Origin: UBA5941 sp021824385
GTDB taxonomy: Bacteria > Patescibacteriota > Microgenomatia > UBA8517
DNA: 13,621 nt
Direction of reading: 5' to 3'
NCBI GenBank assembly: GCA_027347685.1
Contig: DAIEQM010000049.1
Span: forward strand, 1-13,621
Position 1 is the stretch's first letter. Every line of letters starts with the position of its first letter. The notes under the pieces were generated by a model, which made no database searches, was not told where the DNA came from, and saw nothing but the letters and a program-made list of their open reading frames with translations. This document shows positions 6,355 through 13,621 of this stretch, one piece after another. The position numbers were made by a program, and so were the translations under genes.

Positions 6355-6373
6355 GTGGCACTTCTAGAAAGTT

Positions 6374-6398
6374 CCTACAGGAAGATATATGCTGTAGG
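6374..6398 (+). promoter_or_regulatory. Leader hairpin with a two-codon mini-ORF ahead of the large gene
   Basis: CCTACAG (6374-6380) pairs with CTGTAGG (6392-6398), a 7-bp stem with an 11-base loop. Inside it AGGAAG (6379-6384) is a good ribosome site for an ATG at 6389, which is followed by CTG and then TAG (6395-6397), in the same frame as the real start at 6404. The only ribosome-site-like sequence for 6404 (TAGGT, 6395-6399) is in the 3' arm. The arrangement could control translation of the downstream gene; that is inference. Confidence 0.5.
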
Positions 6399-6403
6399 TA
6401 CTC

Positions 6404-9055
6404 ATGCAAGAAGATACTAAAAATACTATGCAAGAACGTGGAGCCACCATCGGAATAGGTACTTCAATTAATAATGATCTTGGAGATCTCGCGCCTCATT
6501 CTTACGAATTTAATGGAAATCCACATGCTACTCCAGAAAAAGATGATCAAGAGCCAAAAGACAGATTTCAGATTGCAGAAGAAAATTTCTCCAAACTCCG
6601 CCAAGATTTAAAGGATAAAAAAATCACCCAAGATGAGTTCGCCAGTAAGGCGCAAAGCAACATGCTTACCATAGACGGTGTGTTGTGGTCTCCGGGAGCA
6701 CGAACGGGAACATGGCATAAATATGAGAACGGTGCCTGGGTGCCGGCAAATCCACCTCGAGAAGAAGCTCCTACAAATGTTGAGATAAATGAAAGTCGCA
6801 CAAATAAGCCAGATGAAGAAGGTGGATCGCTTCAGGATCAGGAAGGGGATGTCACGACATTAGGAGAAGCGATTATTCTCTCAAACAGTTCTCCAGATAC
6901 ATGGGGTAGTGCCGACAGGCAGTGGTTTGATCAACACAGAAATTATATTGCAAAAGCCGTGGAACAGGGACGCTTCCCCGAACATATTGCCAAAAAACTG
7001 GGGATTGTGGGCAGAAAAGATGAAACTAGTTCCCACACTGATAATAAAGAGTCAAACAGGGGGGATCATTCCGCCGATTGGTATGTAAAAATAGCCCGTG
7101 AATCACTCCGCGATCCTAAAAGACGACAAAGCTTTGAGTATTGGGTTGGTGACGATGATTCTAAACACAAAGTGGAATCAAAGTTATCCCTACTCGTTAA
7201 AGGTGGAATGACTAATGCAGAGATTTCTGAATTGTTAAAAATAAGTCCTTCAGGCTCAGATCAAATTCCTCAAGAGGCAAACGAACCAATCAACAATCGA
7301 TCCACTGAAAGTCGCGGAACAAAAAAATCAACCCCTGTACGGCCAGAAGATATGGAAGAAGTGAATAAAAGTAAAAAGACATCAGAAAAACGACAAAAAG
7401 GAAAAGATTCTAAAAGCTCGATTGGTACTGAAAATGGTGATGCTAATAATCCTGAGTCCGCGACCTGGTACCTTAAGCAGATGGTAGATCAAGAAAAGAA
7501 ACGAGCAGAGCAGCAAATACGAAGAGACAGGAACTTGAGAAATTATTATGATGCTTTTGCCGCCGCTGAATTTAGGCAAACACGTATTTCCGTTCATGAG
7601 TTTATGAACAACCCACCTCTTTGGTATGAACAATTGGATAGAGATCTTCAAAATGCAGTGCTTACTAGAATCTTTATTTCGAACGCCGCGAGTGAAAAGA
7701 GAGATGGTGGGCCAATTAAGCTCGAAGCTTCCATACAACACGAAGGGCTGCGCCTTGAAAAAAGATCTCTACAGGGGCTTTGGGAAAAAATGCCTGGATG
7801 GAAAGAAGCTTTTCTCACGACGATGAAAGAAAACTTTATATTAGAGGGAGGTAAAAATGGAGGCACATTAAGATTGAGTCCTCAAGCTGTTGAATATTTT
7901 GATAAGGATAAGCATAGTATTGAAGACTATTATGAGGGCCTTGTTTCACGATTGACCAACTCACTTAATGCAGATGGAAGATATAAAAGCGATCCCTTCA
8001 TGAAGGATGAAAAGGATGGAGATGTGGATCGACGAACAGCAGCTCGCACGGCCGTTGCAGCTGTTGCAAGTGTGCGAAACTTAATTTTTATTTCAGGAGC
8101 GTTTGAATTTGCAGATAAGGAGCGAAAATTAAAACCAGACCCAGCATTAATTTCAGAGCAATTTAGGGTGTTTTTTGATCCGCATGCAAAGGCCAAAGAT
8201 AAGTTGATTAAGGATCCTTCATCAAAAAAAGACCTGACCATACAAGAAATAAGTGGTACTGAAGAAGGATGGGGAGGGCCGATCGGGCAGCTTTATGCCG
8301 AACGCTTTAACTATCAACACTCAAATGATTTTAATCGACCTCGAGACCCTGAACTCCGAGCAAAATTCCTAAAAGGAGAGTCATATTTTCCAACGGAAAT
8401 GATGGTCAGTTTAATGGACTTTGTAAAATTTGAAGCAAAACCTGATAGAGAAAAACCTAATGAAGAACCTAAAGAAAAAACATTAGCGGAGGCAACTCTG
8501 GGTATTCTGGAAGGAGCAAAACCTGATGATTTTGGCTTATATAATACAGATACCAAAAACATTAATTTTAGAGACCTTAAGGGGGAAGAGCTTTGGTCAG
8601 CATATCAAAATACGTGCGACTCAGCTGCACAGGTATATAAACTCATTGTCGGAAAAGCAGAAAATGACTATAACATCAACAAACTAATAGATGCTTTAAA
8701 TCTTTTAAAAACCGATCCACGCATTCGAAAGATTTATACTGACGATAATCTTATCCATGCTTGTATTATGATGATGGCAGGTGGGCCGCTTCGTTTTAGC
8801 TCAAGTGGTATGGCAAATACCCCCGAGGATTCATACGATTCAACAATAAATTCTCTTTTATCCGACCCTCGCCTTTATAGGCTTATGAATGATGAGCAAA
8901 ACGCCAAAAGTCGTATCTTAAAAAGATTGCATGCCGATGACACAGCTTCATTAGCAGGGGCGCTGAAAAGTATATTTGTTACTGGAAGCGCATTAGTTGG
9001 TGATCGAGACAGGATTAGGAGAGCTGCAACTTCAGAAGTTAATAAATATCGATAA
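6404..9055 (+). CDS. Large soluble protein of unknown function (883 residues)
   Basis: No signal peptide or membrane segment is visible, so the protein is probably cytoplasmic. Residues 53-82 are a short helical hairpin (LRQDLKDKKITQDEFASKA) followed at 90-118 by a Trp motif, DGVLW then TGTWHKYENGAWVPANPP; this pairing resembles small SHOCT-like plus Trp-rich modules in other bacteria. Residues 165-201 and 223-281 each end in a helix-turn-helix-like stretch (EHIAKKLGI; GMTNAEISELLKIS). The SADWYVK motif (223-229) recurs in diverged form as SATWYLK (352-358). Residues 285-350 are a Lys/Ser/Glu-rich linker. Residues 355-883 form one large mostly helical region with no motif I recognise. The start at 6404 is the first in-frame ATG after the TAG at 6395; ATG 6428 is an alternative. 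It is transcribed against both neighbours and ends 14 bases from the VirB6 stop. Confidence 0.85.
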   Translation: MQEDTKNTMQERGATIGIGTSINNDLGDLAPHSYEFNGNPHATPEKDDQEPKDRFQIAEENFSKLRQDLKDKKITQDEFASKAQSNMLTIDGVLWSPGARTGTWHKYENGAWVPANPPREEAPTNVEINESRTNKPDEEGGSLQDQEGDVTTLGEAIILSNSSPDTWGSADRQWFDQHRNYIAKAVEQGRFPEHIAKKLGIVGRKDETSSHTDNKESNRGDHSADWYVKIARESLRDPKRRQSFEYWVGDDDSKHKVESKLSLLVKGGMTNAEISELLKISPSGSDQIPQEANEPINNRSTESRGTKKSTPVRPEDMEEVNKSKKTSEKRQKGKDSKSSIGTENGDANNPESATWYLKQMVDQEKKRAEQQIRRDRNLRNYYDAFAAAEFRQTRISVHEFMNNPPLWYEQLDRDLQNAVLTRIFISNAASEKRDGGPIKLEASIQHEGLRLEKRSLQGLWEKMPGWKEAFLTTMKENFILEGGKNGGTLRLSPQAVEYFDKDKHSIEDYYEGLVSRLTNSLNADGRYKSDPFMKDEKDGDVDRRTAARTAVAAVASVRNLIFISGAFEFADKERKLKPDPALISEQFRVFFDPHAKAKDKLIKDPSSKKDLTIQEISGTEEGWGGPIGQLYAERFNYQHSNDFNRPRDPELRAKFLKGESYFPTEMMVSLMDFVKFEAKPDREKPNEEPKEKTLAEATLGILEGAKPDDFGLYNTDTKNINFRDLKGEELWSAYQNTCDSAAQVYKLIVGKAENDYNINKLIDALNLLKTDPRIRKIYTDDNLIHACIMMMAGGPLRFSSSGMANTPEDSYDSTINSLLSDPRLYRLMNDEQNAKSRILKRLHADDTASLAGALKSIFVTGSALVGDRDRIRRAATSEVNKYR

Positions 9056-9056
9056 A

Positions 9057-9079
9057 AATACGAAGAGTATTATTTTTTT
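9057..9079 (+). terminator. Weak possible terminator at the convergent gene ends
   Basis: AATAC (9057-9061) and GTATT (9067-9071) form a 5-bp AT-rich stem with a 5-base loop, followed by ATTTTTTT. It starts just after the stop of the 883-residue protein (TAA 9053-9055) and overlaps the end of the VirB6-like gene. The stem is weak, so termination would be inefficient. Confidence 0.3.
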
Positions 9080-10638
9080 CCAAATATCGTTCTCGTTAAA
9101 TCTGTAAGATCTTTAGCCCTTTGGACTCCGGCTGGAATAGCAGTCCCTGTTTTTTGCGCTATATCATACTCCTTCTTGTATCTTTGATCTACTTTTCCAT
9201 AAGCGTATCCAGCTCCTGTTCCGATCGCTCCTGCGGTCATTGTTCCAAAAGTATCAACACCAAAGCTACCGCGTCCTGTTGCAATTTGGTCTCTTACTCC
9301 AGCAGCAAGTTTTGGAGCTGAGAAAATGATACCAAAGCCAATAAAGAAGGCCAAAATTTGAATAGGGAAGCCCCCAAATCCGGGAAGAATTATTGCAGCC
9401 CCGTCTACAGCTCCGGTCCTAAAACCATAGAAATTAGCTCCACCAGTAACAATATCACCAAGCCAACCATTTATATTTACTGTCATTGTCCAAAAAACCA
9501 TGTGAGCAAGAAGCATCGTCAAACAAATAGTTACAAACACCGATAGCTGTGCAGCCATCTGCCTTATCCATCCTCCAATTCCAGGACCAACTGAAACTAC
9601 CCCTAAAAGACCAATGATAGGAGAACCAATAACGAGGAAAACTACCGTAGTGAAAGCTCTCAGCATTGCTATAAATATTCTAAAAATAGCAACGAGACCA
9701 AGCGCGAGTAATAGGACTCCGATGATGCCAGCAATACCGGCAGCTATTGTTCCAAGACCTCCTGTTGCAACAATCCCAACTGCAGCTGAGGCTCCTACAG
9801 CGAACAAAAATCCTCCCAATATAAGCGTCCAACTGGTAAACGCTGCAATTGGGTTGTTGAGTTTGTTAAAAATATCAATAACATTTGGCGCACCGCCATT
9901 AAAGAGCCCACTTTGAGCCACAATTGCTGAGGCGAGCCCCATAACTATATAAGCGATATCAATAATGAGCCCTGCAATCGCATATGAGAACGTAATAAAG
10001 ATAAGAGCAATTGCAACCTTTGGAAGTGCAGATTGTGCTGAAATTACCACTTGGGGAGATATTTTTTGCCTCAGCATTATCATAAATGCAAGAACAATAA
10101 TGACAAAAGACATCAGTCCAAAAGCTACATTTCGAAACGCAGTCCACAAAAGCTGGAGGGGTTGAAGCGTATTAAAACCAGTGCCTGTTTGTGCATAGGC
10201 GTTGTGTACCGGTGAATATTGTTCTACTTTTTGTGCTACATAGTTAATTCCAGAAGCTGGTCTATTGGAGAGGAATGAATCAGCGGCGCCTGCCAAAAAC
10301 AAAATAGGGCTACTGAGAGCACCTTGTTTTTGAATTTCGTCTACACATTGTGAGGTGTTCTTCCCTGGGGCAAAACATTGTGCCATTGAGCCTGCCTGGA
10401 GAAGAGCCAGTGAGTTTACTATCCAATTCACCTGAGCGTAGGTATAGCGTTCACCAAATATTTCATTGTCGGTGGCGTTGCCTGCTGGAAAAACTTTGTC
10501 ACGAAACGAATTCAAATCCTGATTCCACCATTGGTTTGCATTCGGTGCTGGCGCTTGTGCCTGAACGACAGATTGCGGTAATAGAGCCGAAAATAATACA
10601 AGGAATAGTGATGTTACAAATAACAGTTTCTTTTTCAT
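9070..10638 (-). CDS. VirB6/TrbL-like polytopic T4SS membrane protein
   Basis: 522 residues. Residues 1-27 or 1-29 are a classic signal peptide (MKKK, a hydrophobic core, cleavage near VQAQA). A polar extracytoplasmic region to about residue 160 holds a cysteine pair (C88, C98). Then come about seven membrane segments, roughly 168-190, 205-237, 268-290, 296-318, 324-347, 365-385 and 425-441, with Gly/Ala-rich turns, and a basic cytoplasmic tail from 445. VirB6/TrbL proteins form part of the inner-membrane channel of type IV systems; the assignment rests on topology, Gly-rich helices and position directly after a VirB2-like gene, not on a catalytic motif. It is 67 bases downstream of the pilin gene with no hairpin between, so probably the same transcript. 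The ribosome site is weak. Confidence 0.8.
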   Translation of the reverse strand: MKKKLLFVTSLFLVLFSALLPQSVVQAQAPAPNANQWWNQDLNSFRDKVFPAGNATDNEIFGERYTYAQVNWIVNSLALLQAGSMAQCFAPGKNTSQCVDEIQKQGALSSPILFLAGAADSFLSNRPASGINYVAQKVEQYSPVHNAYAQTGTGFNTLQPLQLLWTAFRNVAFGLMSFVIIVLAFMIMLRQKISPQVVISAQSALPKVAIALIFITFSYAIAGLIIDIAYIVMGLASAIVAQSGLFNGGAPNVIDIFNKLNNPIAAFTSWTLILGGFLFAVGASAAVGIVATGGLGTIAAGIAGIIGVLLLALGLVAIFRIFIAMLRAFTTVVFLVIGSPIIGLLGVVSVGPGIGGWIRQMAAQLSVFVTICLTMLLAHMVFWTMTVNINGWLGDIVTGGANFYGFRTGAVDGAAIILPGFGGFPIQILAFFIGFGIIFSAPKLAAGVRDQIATGRGSFGVDTFGTMTAGAIGTGAGYAYGKVDQRYKKEYDIAQKTGTAIPAGVQRAKDLTDLTRTIFGKK

Positions 10639-10705
10639 GGTTTTTAAAAATCTTCTATTCTAACATACATTACAAAGACGAATGGTCGCAAGGGCAAAAA
10701 AATCT

Positions 10706-11032
10706 TTACTTTTGGTAAATTTGAAAGTTTAAAATAGAATTTATTCCAATAAATCGAGCGACAATAACCAAGAAAAGGAAGGAAAGGGCAAGAGCAACAA
10801 GTCCGAGAATTGCATACGTTGCCATATTGCGGGCAGCTTCTGCCTTCTTAGGGTCGCTTCCGGCCATAATGAGGTTTACGCCTGCGAGAAGGAGTATGAC
10901 AAATCCAACAATTCCGGCAAGAGGAATTGCTCCTCGTAGTATATTTGTAAAAACCTTCTCTAAGTCTTGTAGAGTATTGGGAGTATCTCCAGCTTGTTCA
11001 ACAATACCTTGTGCGAAAATTAATAAGAACAT
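10706..11032 (-). CDS. TrbC/VirB2-like pilin or pore subunit
   Basis: 108 residues with two membrane segments (about 34-57 and 71-95) joined by a short charged loop, MAGSDPKKAEAARNMATYAI, which is the hallmark pattern of TrbC/VirB2-like proteins in Candidate Phyla Radiation T4SS loci. VirB2-type subunits make the conjugative pilus. The start cannot be moved upstream: an in-frame TAA (the stop of the preceding gene, 11044-11042) lies 9 bases before it. This leaves an unusually short N-terminal hydrophobic stretch (MFLLIFAQG) instead of a full signal peptide. A helical segment at 19-33 precedes the first membrane segment. No Shine-Dalgarno site is seen. Upstream are the GT-C-like genes and downstream is the VirB6-like gene. 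Confidence 0.85.
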   Translation of the reverse strand: MFLLIFAQGIVEQAGDTPNTLQDLEKVFTNILRGAIPLAGIVGFVILLLAGVNLIMAGSDPKKAEAARNMATYAILGLVALALSFLFLVIVARFIGINSILNFQIYQK

Positions 11033-11041
11033 AGATATATA

Positions 11042-12484
11042 TTAACTACTTTTACATGTCTTTGGTAGTGGGCGCTCATACAAGGTTGCAACTTCGTCTT
11101 CATATACGGGCTTCCATTGTGTTTTATCAAGTTGTTCGGCAAGGTTTATTGGCGCAATCGTTTTGAGCCACAATGAAGGTGAAGTGGGGCTTGTCCACAA
11201 CACTCTTGTTACACAAAAGCGCTCGAGTGTTGGCTCGAGAGGCTCTTTTTGCAAGCTCAACAAAATATATGTTTCAAAGGCATTCGTAAGTTCCCCTGGT
11301 ACAGTGTTTTGCCTCCACGGGATCATCCGCCCGTCCATGAAAACTTTAGTGTTCGGTACTTTCCAAAGCAGGTAGGTGTTCCAGTGAATAAGAGAAAAAA
11401 TATTTCCTTCATGAGGATTATTTCGAATATAGGTAACAGCTTTTGTTGGGTAGGCAAATTGCCCCACCACAACACGGTTTCGTGTGTTTATTACACTTTC
11501 ACCTAGGAATAGAACAATTGCACAGAGCGTTGAGATAACTAATACTCTCGACATCCTGTTTTGATCTATTTTTTTGTTTCCCAAAAATGCGTTAAACCCA
11601 TTTACAATTACAAACCCGGCACTGAGTGCAAAAAGAGGAAGCACCCGTGTTGAAATCAGGCCATTCAAAAAAAGAAGAATAGTAAAAATCTCAAGCCAGC
11701 GAACTTTCTTTGTCGGCCAAAGGGTACTAAAGAACAAGGCAATGATTGGAAGCAAACTAAAGCTCGTAAGCCTCGTCGAGGGCTGCCACTCAAAAACATA
11801 TTTATTTAACGGATTAATAATGGTACTGAGTGCTTCCTTCCATGTGCCTAGAAAATACGGAGTGATAAGTGTTGAAAGTGTGACCATAACAACTAAAAGA
11901 ATGAGTTGAAGCTTGTGTTTGACGGCAGTGTTGTTTGAAAATATCAAAACATCCACAACAAAATATCCCCACATATAAATTATTCCGAGTAAGAATCCAC
12001 CATGCAGGTTTGCCCACAGACACATGAGTGTGGATACAAAAATAAATAGTTTTCGATAGTCGTCACGGTATTTTTTGACGAGAATTATAAGAAGCGCGAG
12101 AAACAGGAAACTTACAACTTGGGCTCGAGCCTGAAAATTATCAAGATAACTCGCGGCAATAAGAGGCATAATCCAGAGCGCATTTTGGCTGACCAAATAA
12201 ATAGCAATTGTTGAGAGCAGTGCGCAGAGTGCTGCTACCCCCGCATATCCAAGGCCCAGTTTGGTGTGAAGCGCTGCAAATACAACACTCATTCCCCATG
12301 AGTGGTCAACATACGGGTATGAAGGCATGGTGTAGCTATACGGGTCTGTGAAATAAAAATGCCCCGAAAGGATATCGAGTCCGTGTCTCATATGCCAAGA
12401 AAAATCAGGATCCAAAAATGAATTGGCAACGACAAAAAGCCCAATAAAACAAATGACTGAAATACTAAGTTTCTTTTTATTCAT
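11042..12484 (-). CDS. GT-C-like integral membrane glycosyltransferase-family protein
   Basis: 480 residues from the chosen start. About ten or more membrane segments occupy residues 6-330, followed by a soluble C-terminal domain (335-480). After the first membrane segment comes FLDPDFSWHMRHGLDIL with Asp25/Asp27, the acidic motif expected in the first outer loop of GT-C enzymes, then a YVDHSWG motif (58-64) and NLHGGF (159-164). The C-terminal part has NTRNRVVVG, AYPTKAVTYI, GNIFSLIHWNTYL and a KVFMDGRM block, a pattern seen in bacterial GT39-like membrane proteins that use lipid-linked sugars. The donor and acceptor cannot be read from sequence. The frame also allows starts at 12538 and 12550 (GTG), but these overlap the upstream gene by over 60 bases; ATG 12484 gives an 8-base overlap (ATGAATAA) and a normal MNKKK plus membrane helix. 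It is a tandem paralog of its upstream neighbour. Confidence 0.8.
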   Translation of the reverse strand: MNKKKLSISVICFIGLFVVANSFLDPDFSWHMRHGLDILSGHFYFTDPYSYTMPSYPYVDHSWGMSVVFAALHTKLGLGYAGVAALCALLSTIAIYLVSQNALWIMPLIAASYLDNFQARAQVVSFLFLALLIILVKKYRDDYRKLFIFVSTLMCLWANLHGGFLLGIIYMWGYFVVDVLIFSNNTAVKHKLQLILLVVMVTLSTLITPYFLGTWKEALSTIINPLNKYVFEWQPSTRLTSFSLLPIIALFFSTLWPTKKVRWLEIFTILLFLNGLISTRVLPLFALSAGFVIVNGFNAFLGNKKIDQNRMSRVLVISTLCAIVLFLGESVINTRNRVVVGQFAYPTKAVTYIRNNPHEGNIFSLIHWNTYLLWKVPNTKVFMDGRMIPWRQNTVPGELTNAFETYILLSLQKEPLEPTLERFCVTRVLWTSPTSPSLWLKTIAPINLAEQLDKTQWKPVYEDEVATLYERPLPKTCKSS

Positions 12485-13621
12485 AGCGAGTGAAACAGGG
12501 AGCGGGGAGTGCTCTTTGGTAAATAACGGAGATTTCATCTTTATACACACTTTTCCACACGTCTTTATTTAGTTCTCCCGTTATGTCCACAGGAGCAATA
12601 GTTTTTATCCACAAGTCGCTCCGTGCTTCATTACTCCAAAGGACTGTGTCGATACAAAACGGATCAAGATAGCTGTTTATATCTGCATCGCCGTGGGTGA
12701 TTTTTATGTAGTCGAGAAATGCAGAGCTGAGCTCACCAGGTTTACCGTTTTGTGTCCAAACAAGCATTCTTCCGTCTATAAACACTTTCTTTGACGGAAT
12801 CATCAAATCCATGTAACTATTCCAATGAATGTGGGAAAAGATATTGCCCTTTGGGACATTTTTTTCTAAATACTCGATAGCTTTGTATGGATAAGCAGAC
12901 TCTCCAACAACAACACGATTTCGTGTGTTAACAACAGCTTCAAGGGTAAACAAACAAACAGCTGAGAGCGTAAATAAAATGAGTATTTTATTCAGTCGTT
13001 CTTTGTTTATTTTGTCCGATTTGTGCTTTAAGAAGGAGTAGTACGCAGCCTGGATTACAAAAGCACACGATACACAAAAAAGTGGAGCCATTCGTACTGC
13101 GAAGAAAGTATCGACAAGCAAAAGAATACAAAAAATCTCAAGCCAACGAAGTCTTCGCGAGTAATAAAGAGATGCTAAGAAAAGCCCTATCAACGGAATT
13201 AAGCTAAAAGTTGTAAGTCTGAGCATTGGTTGCCATTCGGCAACATATCCTTTCAACAGTGGATTGTTTATCGTTCGAATAGCTTCCTCCCATGTTCCTG
13301 TCTGATAAGGAGTTAGAAAAGTGGCAAGCGTTGCAAGCGCAATAACTAACAGCACGTTGAAGTTTTGCTTGCTCAGCCGTTTCTTCTTTGTCGTAATAAT
13401 TCTGTCTACGAAAAAATATCCCCAGATATATATAACTCCGATTATGAAACCGCCATGCATATTTGCCCACAACATAAGAAGTGGGGGAATAATCGACAAC
13501 CATATTTTTTTACCTTCTGACTTTTGCACACTATAAATTAGTAGTGGTAAAAACAAAAAGGTGACAACGTTTGATCTTACATTTCCACCATCTAAGTAGC
13601 TGGCGGCAACCAGTGGCATAA
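12477..13621 (-). CDS. GT-C-like membrane protein, tandem paralog (partial, N-terminus beyond right edge)
   Basis: The last 380-odd residues of a protein homologous to the downstream gene, open to the right edge. By alignment with the 480-residue neighbour, roughly the first 105 residues, including the acidic first loop, lie outside the window. Shared blocks in the same order are PL(V/I)AASYLD, the N(M/L)HGGF membrane turn, EWQP with RLT, NTRNRVVVG, GNIFS-x-IHWN, DGRM, PGEL and WIKTIAPV/WLKTIAPI. Multiple membrane segments precede a soluble C-terminal domain. Its stop (TAA 12479-12477) lies inside the start of the next gene, so the two are translationally linked. Function as for the paralog: probably transfer of a sugar from a lipid carrier outside the membrane, unproven. 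The C-terminal CFTRYE tail differs from the paralog. Confidence 0.8.
   Translation of the reverse strand, partial: MPLVAASYLDGGNVRSNVVTFLFLPLLIYSVQKSEGKKIWLSIIPPLLMLWANMHGGFIIGVIYIWGYFFVDRIITTKKKRLSKQNFNVLLVIALATLATFLTPYQTGTWEEAIRTINNPLLKGYVAEWQPMLRLTTFSLIPLIGLFLASLYYSRRLRWLEIFCILLLVDTFFAVRMAPLFCVSCAFVIQAAYYSFLKHKSDKINKERLNKILILFTLSAVCLFTLEAVVNTRNRVVVGESAYPYKAIEYLEKNVPKGNIFSHIHWNSYMDLMIPSKKVFIDGRMLVWTQNGKPGELSSAFLDYIKITHGDADINSYLDPFCIDTVLWSNEARSDLWIKTIAPVDITGELNKDVWKSVYKDEISVIYQRALPAPCFTRYE

Noticed and set aside
6286..6356. TATAGTGT as a regulon-wide operator (similar sequence also upstream of PrgI)
   Set aside because: The match upstream of PrgI is only 7 bases and the same octamer occurs inside coding DNA near 13528; it largely reflects -10 promoter sequence.
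10639..10705. Separate promoter between the pilin and VirB6-like genes
   Set aside because: A TTGCGA and a TATGTT-like hexamer can be found but fit poorly; there is no terminator, so readthrough from the pilin gene is simpler.
12485..12550. N-terminal extension of the GT-C-like gene (starts at 12538 or GTG 12550)
   Set aside because: It would overlap the upstream coding region by over 60 bases and put a Pro-rich segment before the first membrane helix; ATG 12484 has normal coupling with the upstream stop.
1..13621. Alternative genetic code (UGA read as glycine, as in some Candidate Phyla Radiation lineages)
   Set aside because: TGA is used as the stop of the TraC-like gene in an ATGA overlap, and frames read normally with the standard bacterial code.
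1..13621. CRISPR arrays, tRNA or rRNA genes, insertion sequences
   Set aside because: I found no regularly spaced repeats, no tRNA- or rRNA-like stretch, and no transposase gene or terminal inverted repeats on either strand.

Overview
The window looks like a piece of a Candidate Phyla Radiation (Patescibacteria, probably Parcubacteria-like) chromosome. It is moderately AT-rich, uses the standard bacterial code (TGG for Trp, TGA used as a stop), is densely packed, and carries the type IV secretion (T4SS) gene set typical of these genomes: a PrgI-family membrane protein, a TraC-like domain protein and a VirB4 ATPase in one run, and a TrbC/VirB2-like pilin followed by a VirB6/TrbL-like membrane protein in another. 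The lineage call is an inference from this gene set and from the general look of the proteins; there is no rRNA or tRNA gene to confirm it.

Layout, left to right. 1-3955 (minus strand): the energising half of the T4SS, transcribed PrgI (3955-2822), TraC-like (2816-2121), VirB4 (2124-235), then a gene of unknown function running off the left edge (231-1). Genes are 3-5 bases apart or overlap by 4 bases, so this is one operon. 4057-4077: bidirectional hairpin terminator. 4087-5160 (minus): a two-gene transcription unit encoding a C-tail-anchored helical-repeat protein and a tiny protein made of two RanBP2-type zinc fingers, with its own consensus promoter at 5199-5227. 5253-5279: a second hairpin terminator. 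5286-6248 (minus): a three-pass membrane protein with an N-terminal J-domain-like segment that lacks the HPD loop. 6249-6403: a divergent promoter region with back-to-back sigma70-type promoters and a structured leader. 6404-9055 (plus): an 883-residue soluble protein of unknown function, the only plus-strand gene. 9070-11032 (minus): VirB6-like and VirB2-like genes. 11042-13621 (minus): two tandem paralogous GT-C-like integral membrane proteins, the upstream one cut by the right edge.

How it may fit together. VirB4, PrgI, VirB6 and the pilin are the recognised machine: an ATPase, its membrane partner, a polytopic channel component and the filament or pore subunit. No relaxase, coupling protein (VirD4) or lytic transglycosylase is visible in the window. 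Between the two halves sits a block of genes that are not standard T4SS parts (large soluble protein, HPD-less J-like membrane protein, tail-anchored repeat protein, zinc-finger protein). Three of its four genes have clear Shine-Dalgarno sites and two have consensus promoters, whereas the T4SS genes have almost none. This block is the best candidate for something undescribed. The GT-C-like pair lies 9 bases upstream of the pilin gene, which invites, but does not prove, a link to surface glycosylation.

There is no gene-free stretch over 300 bases, and no RNA gene, CRISPR array, insertion sequence or attachment site could be seen.
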